62,824 nucleotides of DNA from an uncultured bacterium (GTDB lineage: Bacteria > Bacillota > Clostridia > Oscillospirales > Ruminococcaceae). Location: positions 1 through 62,824 of the forward strand of contig CAJMLV010000016.1 in assembly GCA_905214345.1 (NCBI GenBank), given 5' to 3'. The notes under the pieces are model-generated. The model made no database searches. It saw only the letters and a list, made by a program, of their open reading frames with translations, and had not been told where the DNA came from. Below are positions 52,240-61,093 of this stretch, piece by piece. The position numbers were made by a program, and so were the translations under genes. The stretch's first letter is position 1. The number at the start of each line of letters is the position of its first letter.

Positions 52240-52445
52240 TCAAAAATCACCTCCGGGTACAGCATACCCTTCCTTTGGCCGAGTATACGCATAAAAGGAG
52301 AAAACCCTGCTACCAAATCTTCACATGTGCAACAGAGAATTGTCACATTTCGGACGTATGCTTTCTAGTATGCACCAAAGTGCAAAATGTTGGTTTCCGC
52401 GGTACCGGGCCGGTGCTGCGGCTGATATAAAGAGGCAATATACGT

Positions 52446-54065
52446 ATGAAGATAGCCAAAACAGGACTTGCGGCAGCTGTCGTTCTGGTTTTTGCGGTGT
52501 GCAGCATCAGCCCTGTGCCCAAGGAAAAGAATCTGAGCAACACGATTCTGACCGGGCAGGTTCTGCAGATGGAGGACAATGTTGTGACCCTGGGGCTGGG
52601 GGAACTTGCCCTGCTCCAGACGCCGGAAACCGCCGACTCCGTGCGTACACATGAGGGGGTTCCTTTGAGTGAAGCCGCAACGGAGATTTCAGAAGTGGAA
52701 ATGGACACTGCCCGGACTTTTGTTTCCTGGGAACAGGATGCAGTTCTGGATCTCAGTGAAGCCCAGGTGTTTTCGGTGAATCCCACTGGGCAAATTCAAT
52801 CTGCGATGCTGGCGGACGTAATGCCCCAGGATATTGTCACTGTGGCCGTGGGAAGCGATAACCTTGCCACAATGGTGACCATCCTTACTGAGGAAGAACA
52901 CGATCGGGCAGAGCCGGAAGCTCTGCAAGGCGCCGCTGCGAATACGATTACGGAAAACCGCAGTGAACACGGCGCGGAGTATCTGTCGGCAGCGGATGAC
53001 GAGAATGCGCTGCGGGTAGCATCCGCAACGGTAAACTTGCGCAATGTGCGGGTGGAAAAATCCGACGGCACCACAAGCAATGCTTTTGGCAGCAGTCATT
53101 ACGGTCTGAACGCCACATTGCTGGCTACGGGAGGGGCGCAGCTGACCCTTTCCGACGGGACCATAAACTCGTCCGCACTGGGAGGAGACGGCGTCTTCAG
53201 TCATGGCGCCGGCACCATGATCTATCTGAACGGGGGCGCAGTCACCACTACTGCCGATGATGCCGGCGGCATCCAGACAGCCGGCGGAGCCGGTGTGTAT
53301 GTGAAAGGCGCCACTGTGATCACAGCAGGCGATTCCGCGGCTGTCATCCGTGCCGGTTCCGGCGGGACGGGGGTTCAGTTGGAAGGCGGCACCTATACCT
53401 CAGGAGGATACGACTCCCCGGTGATTTGTGCATCGGGTTCCGTGCGTGCCCGCAACGCAGAATTTACCGCCAATAATTCACAGGTTGTGGTGGTGGAAGG
53501 TTCCGGCGATGTTTCACTGAATAACTGTTCTGTTACCGGAAAGATGAGCGAAGCTGTGTCTGATTCGGAGGAAGCCTGTGCTGTGGTCGTCTATCCTCCC
53601 AGAACCTTACCGGAAAATGAGCAGGGAACCTTTTCTATGTCCGGAGGCAGTCTGACATCCTTGAGCGGAGATATGTTCCATGTGACCGACGCCGCGTGCA
53701 CCATTGAGCTGAAAAACGTGGCGTTGGAAACCGGGGCGGGCGGTGCGCTTCTTCGTGCCATGAGCAAGGAAGGGAATACTTCGGTGACCCTCAACGCCAA
53801 CCGGCAGGAACTTGCAGGAGATATCCTGGTCGACTCTGCCGCAGCCGTGCAGTTGAACCTGCAGGAAGGCAGCCGCTATACCGGTGCGGTACGCCGTACG
53901 GCAAACACGGCAGAAGGTGCCGGTGATATCAGCATTTATATAGCCCCGGGCTGCACCTGGTCGCTGACGGGGGACAGCGTGGCAGACACGATACAGAATG
54001 AAGGTACGATCCTGTATAACGGGTACACCGTCACACTGTCGGACGGAACCGTTCTGGCAGAATAA
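52446..54065 (+). CDS. exported right-handed beta-helix-like protein
   Basis: A 539-aa protein. N-terminal signal sequence (about 1-20, MKIAKTGLAAAVVLVFAV). Residues about 155-520 are made of short repeats of the kind 'GGAQLTLSDGTINSS', 'GGAVTTTADDAGGIQ', 'GGTYTSGGYDS' and 'GGSLTSLSGDM', as in pectate-lyase-type beta-helices or adhesins. No sortase motif, cell-wall repeat or C-terminal membrane helix is seen. Monocistronic with a strong terminator. Function unknown. Confidence 0.8.
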   Translation: MKIAKTGLAAAVVLVFAVCSISPVPKEKNLSNTILTGQVLQMEDNVVTLGLGELALLQTPETADSVRTHEGVPLSEAATEISEVEMDTARTFVSWEQDAVLDLSEAQVFSVNPTGQIQSAMLADVMPQDIVTVAVGSDNLATMVTILTEEEHDRAEPEALQGAAANTITENRSEHGAEYLSAADDENALRVASATVNLRNVRVEKSDGTTSNAFGSSHYGLNATLLATGGAQLTLSDGTINSSALGGDGVFSHGAGTMIYLNGGAVTTTADDAGGIQTAGGAGVYVKGATVITAGDSAAVIRAGSGGTGVQLEGGTYTSGGYDSPVICASGSVRARNAEFTANNSQVVVVEGSGDVSLNNCSVTGKMSEAVSDSEEACAVVVYPPRTLPENEQGTFSMSGGSLTSLSGDMFHVTDAACTIELKNVALETGAGGALLRAMSKEGNTSVTLNANRQELAGDILVDSAAAVQLNLQEGSRYTGAVRRTANTAEGAGDISIYIAPGCTWSLTGDSVADTIQNEGTILYNGYTVTLSDGTVLAE

Positions 54066-54098
54066 AAAAGCCTCCATGGAAACCCATGGAGGCTTTTT
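54065..54098 (+). terminator. Rho-independent terminator
   Basis: A perfect 15-bp stem AAAAAGCCTCCATGG/CCATGGAGGCTTTTT with the loop AAAC. Confidence 0.92.
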
Positions 54099-54168
54099 GT
54101 GTCTTTGGAAACTTTTGTGGTATAATGCGGTCGTATCAATACAAGAATCAAAGATGGGAGAGAACCGT

Positions 54169-54459
54169 ATGCCGATACCCGGAAATCCGATGATATGGAT
54201 TATGTTATGGCTTGTTTTTGCCAACCTGTTGGGGCTGATTCTGATGGGAGCGGACAAGAACCGTGCAAAAAGGGGCAAATGGCGTGTTCCTGAAAAGACA
54301 TTTTTTCTTCTGGCAGTCCTGGGCGGCAGTGTGGGCTGCTGGGCGGGAATGTATCTTTTCCGCCACAAAACCCGACACTGGTATTTTGTGGTGGGCATGC
54401 CACTGATCCTGACCGCACAGATTTTGATCTGCTTCTGGCTGAAAACCCGGGTTCTGTAA
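54169..54459 (+). CDS. DUF1294 membrane protein
   Basis: A 96-aa protein with three membrane segments. The motif MGADKNRAKRGKWRVPEKTFFLLAVLGGSVGCWAGMYLFRHKT (residues about 25-67) is the full DUF1294 signature. Start at 54169, 9 nt after GGGAG. A TG-extended -10 (TGGTATAAT, 54121-54126) lies upstream. Function unknown. Confidence 0.88.
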   Translation: MPIPGNPMIWIMLWLVFANLLGLILMGADKNRAKRGKWRVPEKTFFLLAVLGGSVGCWAGMYLFRHKTRHWYFVVGMPLILTAQILICFWLKTRVL

Positions 54460-54486
54460 AGTTTCTGCAAAGTGAACGCGCATTTC

Positions 54487-54515
54487 TTGCGTTGGACAGG
54501 GGGATGTGCTATACT
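54487..54515 (+). promoter_or_regulatory. promoter of 54554-55546
   Basis: TTGCGT, 17 nt, TATACT, 38 nt before the ATG. Confidence 0.6.
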
Positions 54516-54553
54516 GGTAAAAATTGTACAGTTGTATAACGAGGTGACATTTT

Positions 54554-55546
54554 ATGGACTGCATGAATGTACAGCTTGGCCCCAATCAGGCGCGTCTGAC
54601 CTGCTACCTGCAGGATCAGAGCGATGCCATGCCCAACACCAACATCCGCCCGGCTGCCCTCATTTTCCCGGGCGGCGGTTACCAGTATTGTTCCGATCGT
54701 GAAGCTGAACCTGTGGCGCTGGCGTACCTGGCCGAAGGTTTCAATGCCTTTGTTTTGCGTTACACCACCGGCATGGATTGCCCGCTGGACCGCGCGTTGC
54801 AGGATGCGCAGGCAGCACTGGCTTATCTGCGTCAGAATGCAGGGGACCTGCACATCGACCCGCACAAGATTGTGGCGGTAGGTTTTTCCGCCGGCGGCCA
54901 TCTGGCGGCTGCCATGGGCACCCAAAGCGAAGAAAAACCCGACGCCCTGGTACTGGGATATGCCGTGACGCTGGGCGCCACCTGGGCTCCCATGGGCAGA
55001 ACTTCCGAGCCTGACCTGGGCAGTCTGGTAAGTGACAGCACGCCGCCCGCCTTCATTTTTGCCACCCAGGGCGACAGCCTGGTCCCGGTGAAGAACAGCC
55101 TGGTATTTGCCGATGCCCTGGCCGACCATGACATTCCCTTTGCCCTGCATATTTTCCCCACCGGGGAACATGGCCTTTCTTTGGCACGGCCTTGTACCAG
55201 CAACGGCGACGAAGCCCGTGTCAATGCCGAAGTAGCCCGCTGGCTGCCCATGAGCATTGTGTTCTTGCAGGATATTTGGGGAGCCCTTGGCGTGGTCCAG
55301 CCCCGCGCGGAACTGACGGCCCAGATGGGCGGCGGAAAGGCCGGGCTTGATGTGCCTTTCAAACGGCTGCTCAAGCGCCCCGGTGCAGCAGAGGTTCTGC
55401 AGCGCCGTCTGCCGGAAGTGATGGGAATTTTGCAGCAGAACCCGCTGCTGAAAGGGGCTTCTCTGCGGCAGCTTTCCGGATTTATGCCGGATGCTTACCC
55501 GGAAGAGCTTCTCCGCTCCATCGAAGAGGAACTTTCCAATACCTAA
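54554..55546 (+). CDS. alpha/beta-hydrolase (acetyl-esterase-like) with C-terminal extension
   Basis: A 330-aa protein. Residues 1-230 are an alpha/beta-hydrolase: oxyanion motif FPGGGYQYCSDRE (38-50), nucleophile S112 in GFSAGGHL, acid D near 178 (ATQGDSLVP) and H near 207 (GEHGLSL). It is like endo-xylanase-associated acetyl esterases (BD-FAE type). The last 95 residues (about 235-330) are a separate helical module ending FMPDAYPEELLRSIEEEL, which the basic family lacks. An AGGTGA site precedes the ATG. Confidence 0.85.
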   Translation: MDCMNVQLGPNQARLTCYLQDQSDAMPNTNIRPAALIFPGGGYQYCSDREAEPVALAYLAEGFNAFVLRYTTGMDCPLDRALQDAQAALAYLRQNAGDLHIDPHKIVAVGFSAGGHLAAAMGTQSEEKPDALVLGYAVTLGATWAPMGRTSEPDLGSLVSDSTPPAFIFATQGDSLVPVKNSLVFADALADHDIPFALHIFPTGEHGLSLARPCTSNGDEARVNAEVARWLPMSIVFLQDIWGALGVVQPRAELTAQMGGGKAGLDVPFKRLLKRPGAAEVLQRRLPEVMGILQQNPLLKGASLRQLSGFMPDAYPEELLRSIEEELSNT

Positions 55547-55557
55547 GGAGAACGACT

Positions 55558-55908
55558 ATGCTTTTTCTGCAATATCCCCCCTGTTCCACCTGCCGCAAAG
55601 CCAAGGTGTGGCTGGACAGTCATGGCGCAGAATATACCCAACGCCATATCAAGGAAGAAAACCCTACTTATGAGGAATTAAAAGACTGGCACGCCAAAAG
55701 CGGGCTGCAGCTGAAAAAGTTCTTCAATACCAGCGGTCAATTGTATAAATCCATGCAGCTGAAAGACCGCCTGCCCGCTATGAGCGAGGACGAACAGCTG
55801 CAGCTGCTGGCACAAGACGGGATGCTGGTCAAGAGACCGATCCTGGTGAAGGGGGACACAGTACTGGTGGGTTTCCGGGAAAACGAATGGGAACAGGCTT
55901 TGCTGTGA
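55558..55908 (+). CDS. ArsC/Spx-family thioredoxin-fold protein
   Basis: A 116-aa protein. The CxxC motif lies at C9-S-T-C12 (YPPCSTCRKAK). It continues with HIKEENPTYEELKDW and FNTSGQLYK, and the cis-proline region KRPILV. The family includes arsenate reductase and the regulator Spx; the NTSG stretch fits the reductase-like YffB/ArsC-related group better than Spx. It lies 11 nt after the hydrolase, in the same transcript. Confidence 0.82.
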   Translation: MLFLQYPPCSTCRKAKVWLDSHGAEYTQRHIKEENPTYEELKDWHAKSGLQLKKFFNTSGQLYKSMQLKDRLPAMSEDEQLQLLAQDGMLVKRPILVKGDTVLVGFRENEWEQALL

Positions 55909-55933
55909 TTGCCCGGGAAAAGGGGAGTGAACC

Positions 55934-56152
55934 ATGCTTTTCAAACGAAGGACTCCGGCTGCCCTGACACCGCCTGAAGGCCTTGGCGCCAAGGACATCC
56001 ACCGGCAGAGCAGTATCTGTACAGGTGAAACAGTCATCGGCTTTCTGGAGCCCAAAAGCGGCAAACTGCTGCAGGCGGTGGTGGTGCGGACCCCGCAGGA
56101 TGAAGCGGAATTTTACCGTTCTTACGGCTTTGAACCTCCGAAAAAGCTGTGA
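55934..56152 (+). CDS. small hypothetical protein (72 aa)
   Basis: A soluble basic protein with a short beta-rich core (ETVIGFLEPKSGKLLQAVVVRTPQDEAEFYRSYGF). AGGGGAG lies 7 nt before the ATG and the gap to the ArsC-like gene is 25 nt, so it is probably the third gene of that unit. I recognise no domain. Confidence 0.65.
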   Translation: MLFKRRTPAALTPPEGLGAKDIHRQSSICTGETVIGFLEPKSGKLLQAVVVRTPQDEAEFYRSYGFEPPKKL

Positions 56153-56240
56153 TTTTCTTAACTTTGTAATATATTTTGCCGATTTTATCTGTGCACCCGC
56201 CAAAATGCGCAATATTTGCGCGAATTGCCCAAAAGGCCCT

Positions 56241-56268
56241 TTGCATGCAGCAAAATTGGTGCTATAAT
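56241..56268 (+). promoter_or_regulatory. promoter of pta
   Basis: TTGCAT, 16 nt, TATAAT, 68 nt before the ATG. Confidence 0.75.
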
Positions 56269-56336
56269 ATCAGTAAATGAGGTATCACCGCCAGCCGGTA
56301 TCACACGGACAGGCGGTAAAAGAATCGGAGGTAAGT

Positions 56337-57302
56337 ATGGAACTTTTTGAACGCTTTGAAAATCAGCTCAAGGCCAATCCCAAGACCATCGTTTTCACCG
56401 AGGGCCCCGATGCCCGCATCCTCAGCGCTGCCAGCCGTCTGCTGGCGGGCGGTGTGCTGAAAGTCATCCTGCTGGGCAATGTGGAAGAAGTCAAGGCCGC
56501 GGCCGCTGCCGGCGGGTTTGACATCACCGGCGCCGAGATCATCGATCCCGTCACCTACGAAGGCCTGGACGAAATGGTCGCCAAGATGGTGGAGCTGCGC
56601 AAAGGCAAAATGACCGAAGAACAGTGCCGCGACGCCATGGCCAAGGGCAACTACTTCGGCACCATGCTGGTCAAGATGGGCAAGGCCGACTGCCTGCTGG
56701 GCGGCGCCACCTATTCCACCGCCGATACCGTTCGCCCCGCTCTGCAGCTGATCAAGTGCAAGCCCGGCATCAAGTCCGTCAGCTCCTGCTTCATTCTGGT
56801 GCGCGGCGATGAAATGCTGGCTATGGGCGACTGCGCCATCAACATCGATCCCACTGAGGATGAGATCGTGGAGATCACCGTGGAGACCGCCAAGACCGCT
56901 GCCGTGTTCGGCATGGACCCCCGTGTGGCTCTGCTGTCCTACTCTTCCAAGGGTTCCGGCAAGGGCGAAACCGTGGACAAGATGCGCAACGCCACCGCTC
57001 GTGTGCAGGCTGACCACCCCGAAATGAAGGTGGACGGCGAACTGCAGTTCGACGCTGCCGTTGCTCCCGAAGTGGGCCAGCTGAAGGCCAAGGGCAGCCC
57101 GGTTGCCGGTTATGCCAACACCTTCATCTTCCCCAACATCAACGCTGGCAACATCGGCTACAAGATCGCGCAGCGTCTGGGTGGTTTCGAAGCCTATGGC
57201 CCCATCCTGCAGGGTCTGAACGCGCCCATCAACGACCTGTCCCGCGGCTGCAACGCAGAGGAAGTCTACAAGATGTCCCTCATCACCGCGGCCCTGATCT
57301 GA
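56337..57302 (+). CDS. pta: phosphate acetyltransferase
   Basis: Interconverts acetyl-CoA and acetyl phosphate, feeding acetate formation or uptake. A 321-aa short-form Pta without the DRTGG domain. Typical segments are TIVFTEGPDARILSAASRL at the start, GGATYSTADTVRPALQLI in the middle, and FPNINAGNIGYKIAQRLGG near the C-terminus. GGAGGTAAGT precedes the ATG at 56337. No ackA is next to it. Closed by the terminator at 57325-57360. Confidence 0.94.
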   Translation: MELFERFENQLKANPKTIVFTEGPDARILSAASRLLAGGVLKVILLGNVEEVKAAAAAGGFDITGAEIIDPVTYEGLDEMVAKMVELRKGKMTEEQCRDAMAKGNYFGTMLVKMGKADCLLGGATYSTADTVRPALQLIKCKPGIKSVSSCFILVRGDEMLAMGDCAINIDPTEDEIVEITVETAKTAAVFGMDPRVALLSYSSKGSGKGETVDKMRNATARVQADHPEMKVDGELQFDAAVAPEVGQLKAKGSPVAGYANTFIFPNINAGNIGYKIAQRLGGFEAYGPILQGLNAPINDLSRGCNAEEVYKMSLITAALI

Positions 57303-57324
57303 GCGCAGATTACCGTTGAATAAC

Positions 57325-57360
57325 AAGAAGCCCCGTGTGGTTTTCCACGCGGGGTTTCTT
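57325..57360 (+). terminator. terminator of pta
   Basis: A stem of about 16 bp, AAGAAGCCCCGTGTGG/CCACGCGGGGTTTCTT, with a TTTT loop. Confidence 0.85.
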
Positions 57361-57377
57361 CTATATATCTGCAACAT

Positions 57378-57411
57378 AAAAATGGGACGGCCGATTGACG
57401 GTCGTCCCATT
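57378..57411 (-). terminator. terminator of pyk-luxS
   Basis: Minus-strand AATGGGACGACC/GGCCGTCCCATT stem followed by a T run. Confidence 0.82.
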
Positions 57412-57426
57412 GGCGGTTATTTTTCC

Positions 57427-57885
57427 TTATTGCTGATAGCGCAGATGTTCTGCATCCAGTTTGCGCAGTACCTGCAGCATAGCACTGCATTCCCGACGGG
57501 CGGCATCCGGGTCCATCAGGCGGTAGTTGCCGCACTCGGTTTCGCTGGCGCCCGGGATAGGCCCGTCATACTCGGCCATCCAGGCAAAAGCCTCGGTGGT
57601 CAGCTCCAGGGCTTCGGCATCGGTCATGCCCTGGGTCAGCAGATAAAAACCGGTCAGACATCCCATGGGGCCCACATACACCACATGCTCGCACCAACGG
57701 CTGTTGCGGGCGTAGGTGGCAAACAAATGCTCAATGGTGTGGGCAGCAGCAGGGGAGAGGTAATCCCCCTGATTGGGCCGCTTCATGCGGACATCCCAGG
57801 TCCGGACCTCACCGTCCTGCCGGGAAAGATACATCCCAGGCATAAGAGTGGTGTGATCCACGCAAAAGCTGGCAATGCGTTCCAT
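57427..57885 (-). CDS. luxS: S-ribosylhomocysteine lyase
   Basis: Cleaves S-ribosylhomocysteine to homocysteine and DPD, the precursor of autoinducer 2. A 152-aa protein. The metal ligands H49 and H53 (HTIEH with E52) and C118 (ETECGN) and the catalytic C76 (GPMGCLTGF) are all present. GGAG lies about 9 nt before the ATG. It starts 6 nt after the pyk stop on the minus strand, so it is expressed with glycolysis rather than with a methyl-cycle gene. Confidence 0.95.
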   Translation of the reverse strand: MERIASFCVDHTTLMPGMYLSRQDGEVRTWDVRMKRPNQGDYLSPAAAHTIEHLFATYARNSRWCEHVVYVGPMGCLTGFYLLTQGMTDAEALELTTEAFAWMAEYDGPIPGASETECGNYRLMDPDAARRECSAMLQVLRKLDAEHLRYQQ

Positions 57886-57891
57886 CTTTTA

Positions 57892-59637
57892 TCACTCCAT
57901 CATCTGCTGAACAACACCGTGCTGGCAGTCCAGGGAAATGTTCATGCCGTCGTGCAGGGCGCGGGTGGCACCCAGAGCACCCACGATGACCGCCTTGCCC
58001 AGGGTCAGGGCCACGATGGCGGCATGGCTGTTGGTGCCGGCTTCTTCGGTGATGACACCGGCGGCCTGGCGGATATAGGGCAGCATGTCATTGGTGGTAT
58101 GGGGGGTCACCAGAATCTGGCCGGCCTTGAACTTGCTGGCCACTTCGGCGGCGGTGCGGCAGACACAGACAGTGCCTTTGGCGTTTTTGCCGCCAATGCC
58201 CACGCCGGTCAGCAGGCTGTCGCCAACCAGGTGGACCTTGATCATGTTGGTGGTGCCGGAAACGCCGACGGGCACACCGGCGGTCACAACGGCCATGCTG
58301 CCGGGCTGGACGAAACCGGCGTTGACGGCACATTCCACAGACTTGCTGATCAGTTCATCGGTGGAATGGGCATACGGCATGACCAGCGGAGTGATACCCC
58401 AGTGGATGTTCAGCTGGCGCTGGACCTGCTCATCCAGAACGCAGGCCACGATGGGAGTGGCGGGGCGGCAACGGCTGAGCAGGCGGGCAGTCTCACCGCT
58501 CTTGGAAACGGTGATGATGGCGCTGGCGTGAATGTCGGAAGCGGTGGTGCAGGCGGCATGAGCCACGGCAGCGCTGACGCTCAGACGGCTCTCATCGGCC
58601 TGGGCATGATGCACCAGACGGTTGTAGCTGGCGTCAGCCTCGGTGGTTTCGGCAATGGCGACCATGGCTTTCAGAGCAGCCACAGGGTACTTGCCGGCAG
58701 CGGTCTCGCCGCTGAGCATGACAGCAGAAGAGCCGTCATAGATGGCGTTGGCCACGTCGGTGATCTCAGCACGGGTGGGACGGGGATTGGAGATCATGGA
58801 ATCCAGCATCTGGGTGGCGGTGATGACCACCTTGCCGCTGGACATGGTGCGGTCGATCAGGTGCTTCTGGATAGAAGGAATCTCGGCAAAGTCGATTTCC
58901 ACGCCCATGTCGCCGCGGGCCACCATGATGCCGTCGGCCACTGCCAGGATCTCGTCGATGTTGTCAACGCCTTCCTGGTTCTCGATCTTGGCGATGATCT
59001 TCATGTTGGAGTGGCACTCGTCCAGCAGGTGGCGGATTTCCATGATATCGGCGGCGCAGCGGGTGAAGCTGGCGGAAACGATGTCAAAGCCCTGCTCGGC
59101 ACCGAAGGTGATGTCCTGCTTGTCACGCTGGCTCATATAGGGCATGGACAGGTGCACGCCGGGGACATTCACGCCCTTTTTGGTTTTGATGGTGCCGTCA
59201 TTCTCCACCACGCAGCTGATGTCGGTGTCGGTCACGTTCTCAATGCGCAGGCTGATCAGACCGTCATCCAGCATGATGTGGCCGCCGGGCTGCACGTCAT
59301 GGGGCAGGTCCTTATAGGTGATGGAGCAGATCTCGTTGGTGCCCTCCACTTCACGGCTGGTCAGGGTGAATTTCTGACCGGTCACCAGCTTTTCGGAACC
59401 ATTTTTGAAAGTGCCCAGGCGGATTTCGGGGCCCTTGGTGTCCAGCATGGCAGCGATGGGCTTGTCCAGCTCGGTACGCAGCGCTTTCAGCTGCTCAAAC
59501 CGGCCGCGGTGCTCATCGTAGTCACCGTGAGAAAAGTTGAAACGCGCCACGTTCATGCCGTTTTCAATCAGCTGACGCAGCACGTCGCCCTTATCGGTGG
59601 AAGGGCCGAGGGTGCAAACGATCTTGGTTTTGCGCAT
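57892..59637 (-). CDS. pyk: pyruvate kinase with extra C-terminal PEP-utiliser-type domain
   Basis: Last step of glycolysis. A 581-aa protein. MRKTKIVCTLGPST start, barrel motifs MLDTKGPEIRLG, KIENQEGV and MVARGDMGVE, and the allosteric C-domain to about residue 475. The additional domain of about 100 residues carries TEEAGTNSHAAIVALTLGKAVIVG, the phosphohistidine-type sequence known from Bacillus and many other Firmicute pyruvate kinases. Own promoter at 59686-59714; cotranscribed with luxS. Confidence 0.96.
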   Translation of the reverse strand: MRKTKIVCTLGPSTDKGDVLRQLIENGMNVARFNFSHGDYDEHRGRFEQLKALRTELDKPIAAMLDTKGPEIRLGTFKNGSEKLVTGQKFTLTSREVEGTNEICSITYKDLPHDVQPGGHIMLDDGLISLRIENVTDTDISCVVENDGTIKTKKGVNVPGVHLSMPYMSQRDKQDITFGAEQGFDIVSASFTRCAADIMEIRHLLDECHSNMKIIAKIENQEGVDNIDEILAVADGIMVARGDMGVEIDFAEIPSIQKHLIDRTMSSGKVVITATQMLDSMISNPRPTRAEITDVANAIYDGSSAVMLSGETAAGKYPVAALKAMVAIAETTEADASYNRLVHHAQADESRLSVSAAVAHAACTTASDIHASAIITVSKSGETARLLSRCRPATPIVACVLDEQVQRQLNIHWGITPLVMPYAHSTDELISKSVECAVNAGFVQPGSMAVVTAGVPVGVSGTTNMIKVHLVGDSLLTGVGIGGKNAKGTVCVCRTAAEVASKFKAGQILVTPHTTNDMLPYIRQAAGVITEEAGTNSHAAIVALTLGKAVIVGALGATRALHDGMNISLDCQHGVVQQMME

Positions 59638-59685
59638 ATCTCAATTTCTCCATTTCAAATAAGAGTATTGTATACAAACAAAGAT

Positions 59686-59714
59686 ATTATAATACAAAAC
59701 TTCCGCTTCTACAA
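59686..59714 (-). promoter_or_regulatory. promoter of pyk-luxS
   Basis: Minus-strand TTGTAG, 17 nt, TATAAT. Confidence 0.7.
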
Positions 59715-59783
59715 GTCGAGGGGGTAAAACTTGCACAAAAATTTGCACGTTTTTTTCTAATTTCGCCCATAAGGGAACGTGGT

Positions 59784-59812
59784 TTTACTTTTGTATGGGA
59801 ATCATGTATAAT
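59784..59812 (+). promoter_or_regulatory. promoter of deoB
   Basis: TTTACT, 17 nt, TATAAT, 77 nt before the deoB ATG. Confidence 0.7.
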
Positions 59813-59889
59813 AGAGTACACATCAAACCGGGCCCGACTGGGATTGTATCTTAAAAACGGAGCCCTCTTGACACAAAAGGAGAAACACC

Positions 59890-61068
59890 ATGGCAAAACG
59901 TGTGTTTTTGATCGTACTGGACAGCTTTGGCATCGGTGCCGAACCGGATGCAGCTGCCTTTGGGGATGCCGGCACCAACACGCTGGCGGCAATTTCCGCC
60001 CATCCCAACTGCAAGGCGGATCATCTGGCTGCACTGGGACTGTTCAACATTGACGGTGTGAACTGCCGTCCCGCTGTTTCGGCGCCGAAAGGCTGCTTTG
60101 CCCGCCTGCGGGAAGCCAGCGCCGGCAAGGATACCACCATCGGCCATTGGGAGATTGCGGGCCTTCTTTCCGCCGATCCGCTGCCCACTTTCCCCAACGG
60201 CTTCCCCAAAGAACTGCTGGATGAATTCACCGCCCGTACCGGGTATCAGGTTCTGTGCAACAAACCTTATTCCGGTACTCAAGTCCTGCATGACTACGGC
60301 GAGGAGCACCTGAAAACCGGGGCGTTGATCGTCTACACTTCCGCGGACAGCGTATTCCAGATCGCAGCCCATGAGGACCTGGTCCCGGTGGAGAAGCTGT
60401 ATGAAATCTGCGAGACCGCCCGCGAAATTCTGAAAGGCCCCTACGGGGTGGGACGTGTCATTGCCCGTCCCTTCGTCGGCACCTGTGCCGATGACTTTAC
60501 CCGTACGCCCCGGCGTCATGATTATTCTCTCAAGCCGCCGGCCGACACTATGCTGGACAAGCTGCAGGCCGCAGGTCTGCAGACCATCGGCGTGGGTAAG
60601 ATCCACGACATCTTTGCCGGTCAGGGCGTAGGGGAGACCATCCGCACCAGCGGCAACACTGAGGGGCTGAAGGTCACTCTGGACCTGGCCCGCCGAGATT
60701 TCCATGGCTTGGCTTTCGTGAATCTGGTGGATTTCGATATGCTGTACGGCCATCGCCGCGATGTTGCCGGATATGCCGCTGCCACAGCGGAGTTCGACGC
60801 CTGGCTGCCGGAATTCATGGCGTGCATGGGCCCTGAAGATGTACTGATGATCACCGCCGACCATGGCTGCGATCCGTCCTATACCAAGACCACCGATCAT
60901 ACCCGCGAATATGTGCCCTACCTGATTTATGGACCCGGTGTTCGGCAGGGTGTTGATCTGGGCACGCGGTACAGCTTTGGCACCATTGCCGATACCGTCT
61001 GCCAGGCGCTGGGCGTGAATGCCGATGTGGCGGGATGTGGTGTCTGGAATGAAATCGCCAGCTGCTGA
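59890..61068 (+). CDS. deoB: phosphopentomutase
   Basis: Converts (deoxy)ribose 1-phosphate and 5-phosphate in nucleoside salvage. An alkaline-phosphatase-fold enzyme of 392 aa. Metal residue D11 in LIVLDSFGIGA, the phosphothreonine segment GKDTTIGHWE, VNLVDFDMLYGHR and ITADHGCDPSYTKTTDHTRE are all present. AAAGGAG stands about 8 nt before the ATG. The YdcF-like gene follows and may overlap it. Confidence 0.95.
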   Translation: MAKRVFLIVLDSFGIGAEPDAAAFGDAGTNTLAAISAHPNCKADHLAALGLFNIDGVNCRPAVSAPKGCFARLREASAGKDTTIGHWEIAGLLSADPLPTFPNGFPKELLDEFTARTGYQVLCNKPYSGTQVLHDYGEEHLKTGALIVYTSADSVFQIAAHEDLVPVEKLYEICETAREILKGPYGVGRVIARPFVGTCADDFTRTPRRHDYSLKPPADTMLDKLQAAGLQTIGVGKIHDIFAGQGVGETIRTSGNTEGLKVTLDLARRDFHGLAFVNLVDFDMLYGHRRDVAGYAAATAEFDAWLPEFMACMGPEDVLMITADHGCDPSYTKTTDHTREYVPYLIYGPGVRQGVDLGTRYSFGTIADTVCQALGVNADVAGCGVWNEIASC

Positions 61069-61093
61069 GACCAAGACCCGTAAAGGAGTGCTT

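Noticed and set aside
57316..59727. Plus-strand frame of 803 codons over luxS and pyk
   Set aside because: Both minus-strand genes carry complete catalytic motifs. The plus frame is a Gly/His-rich shadow.
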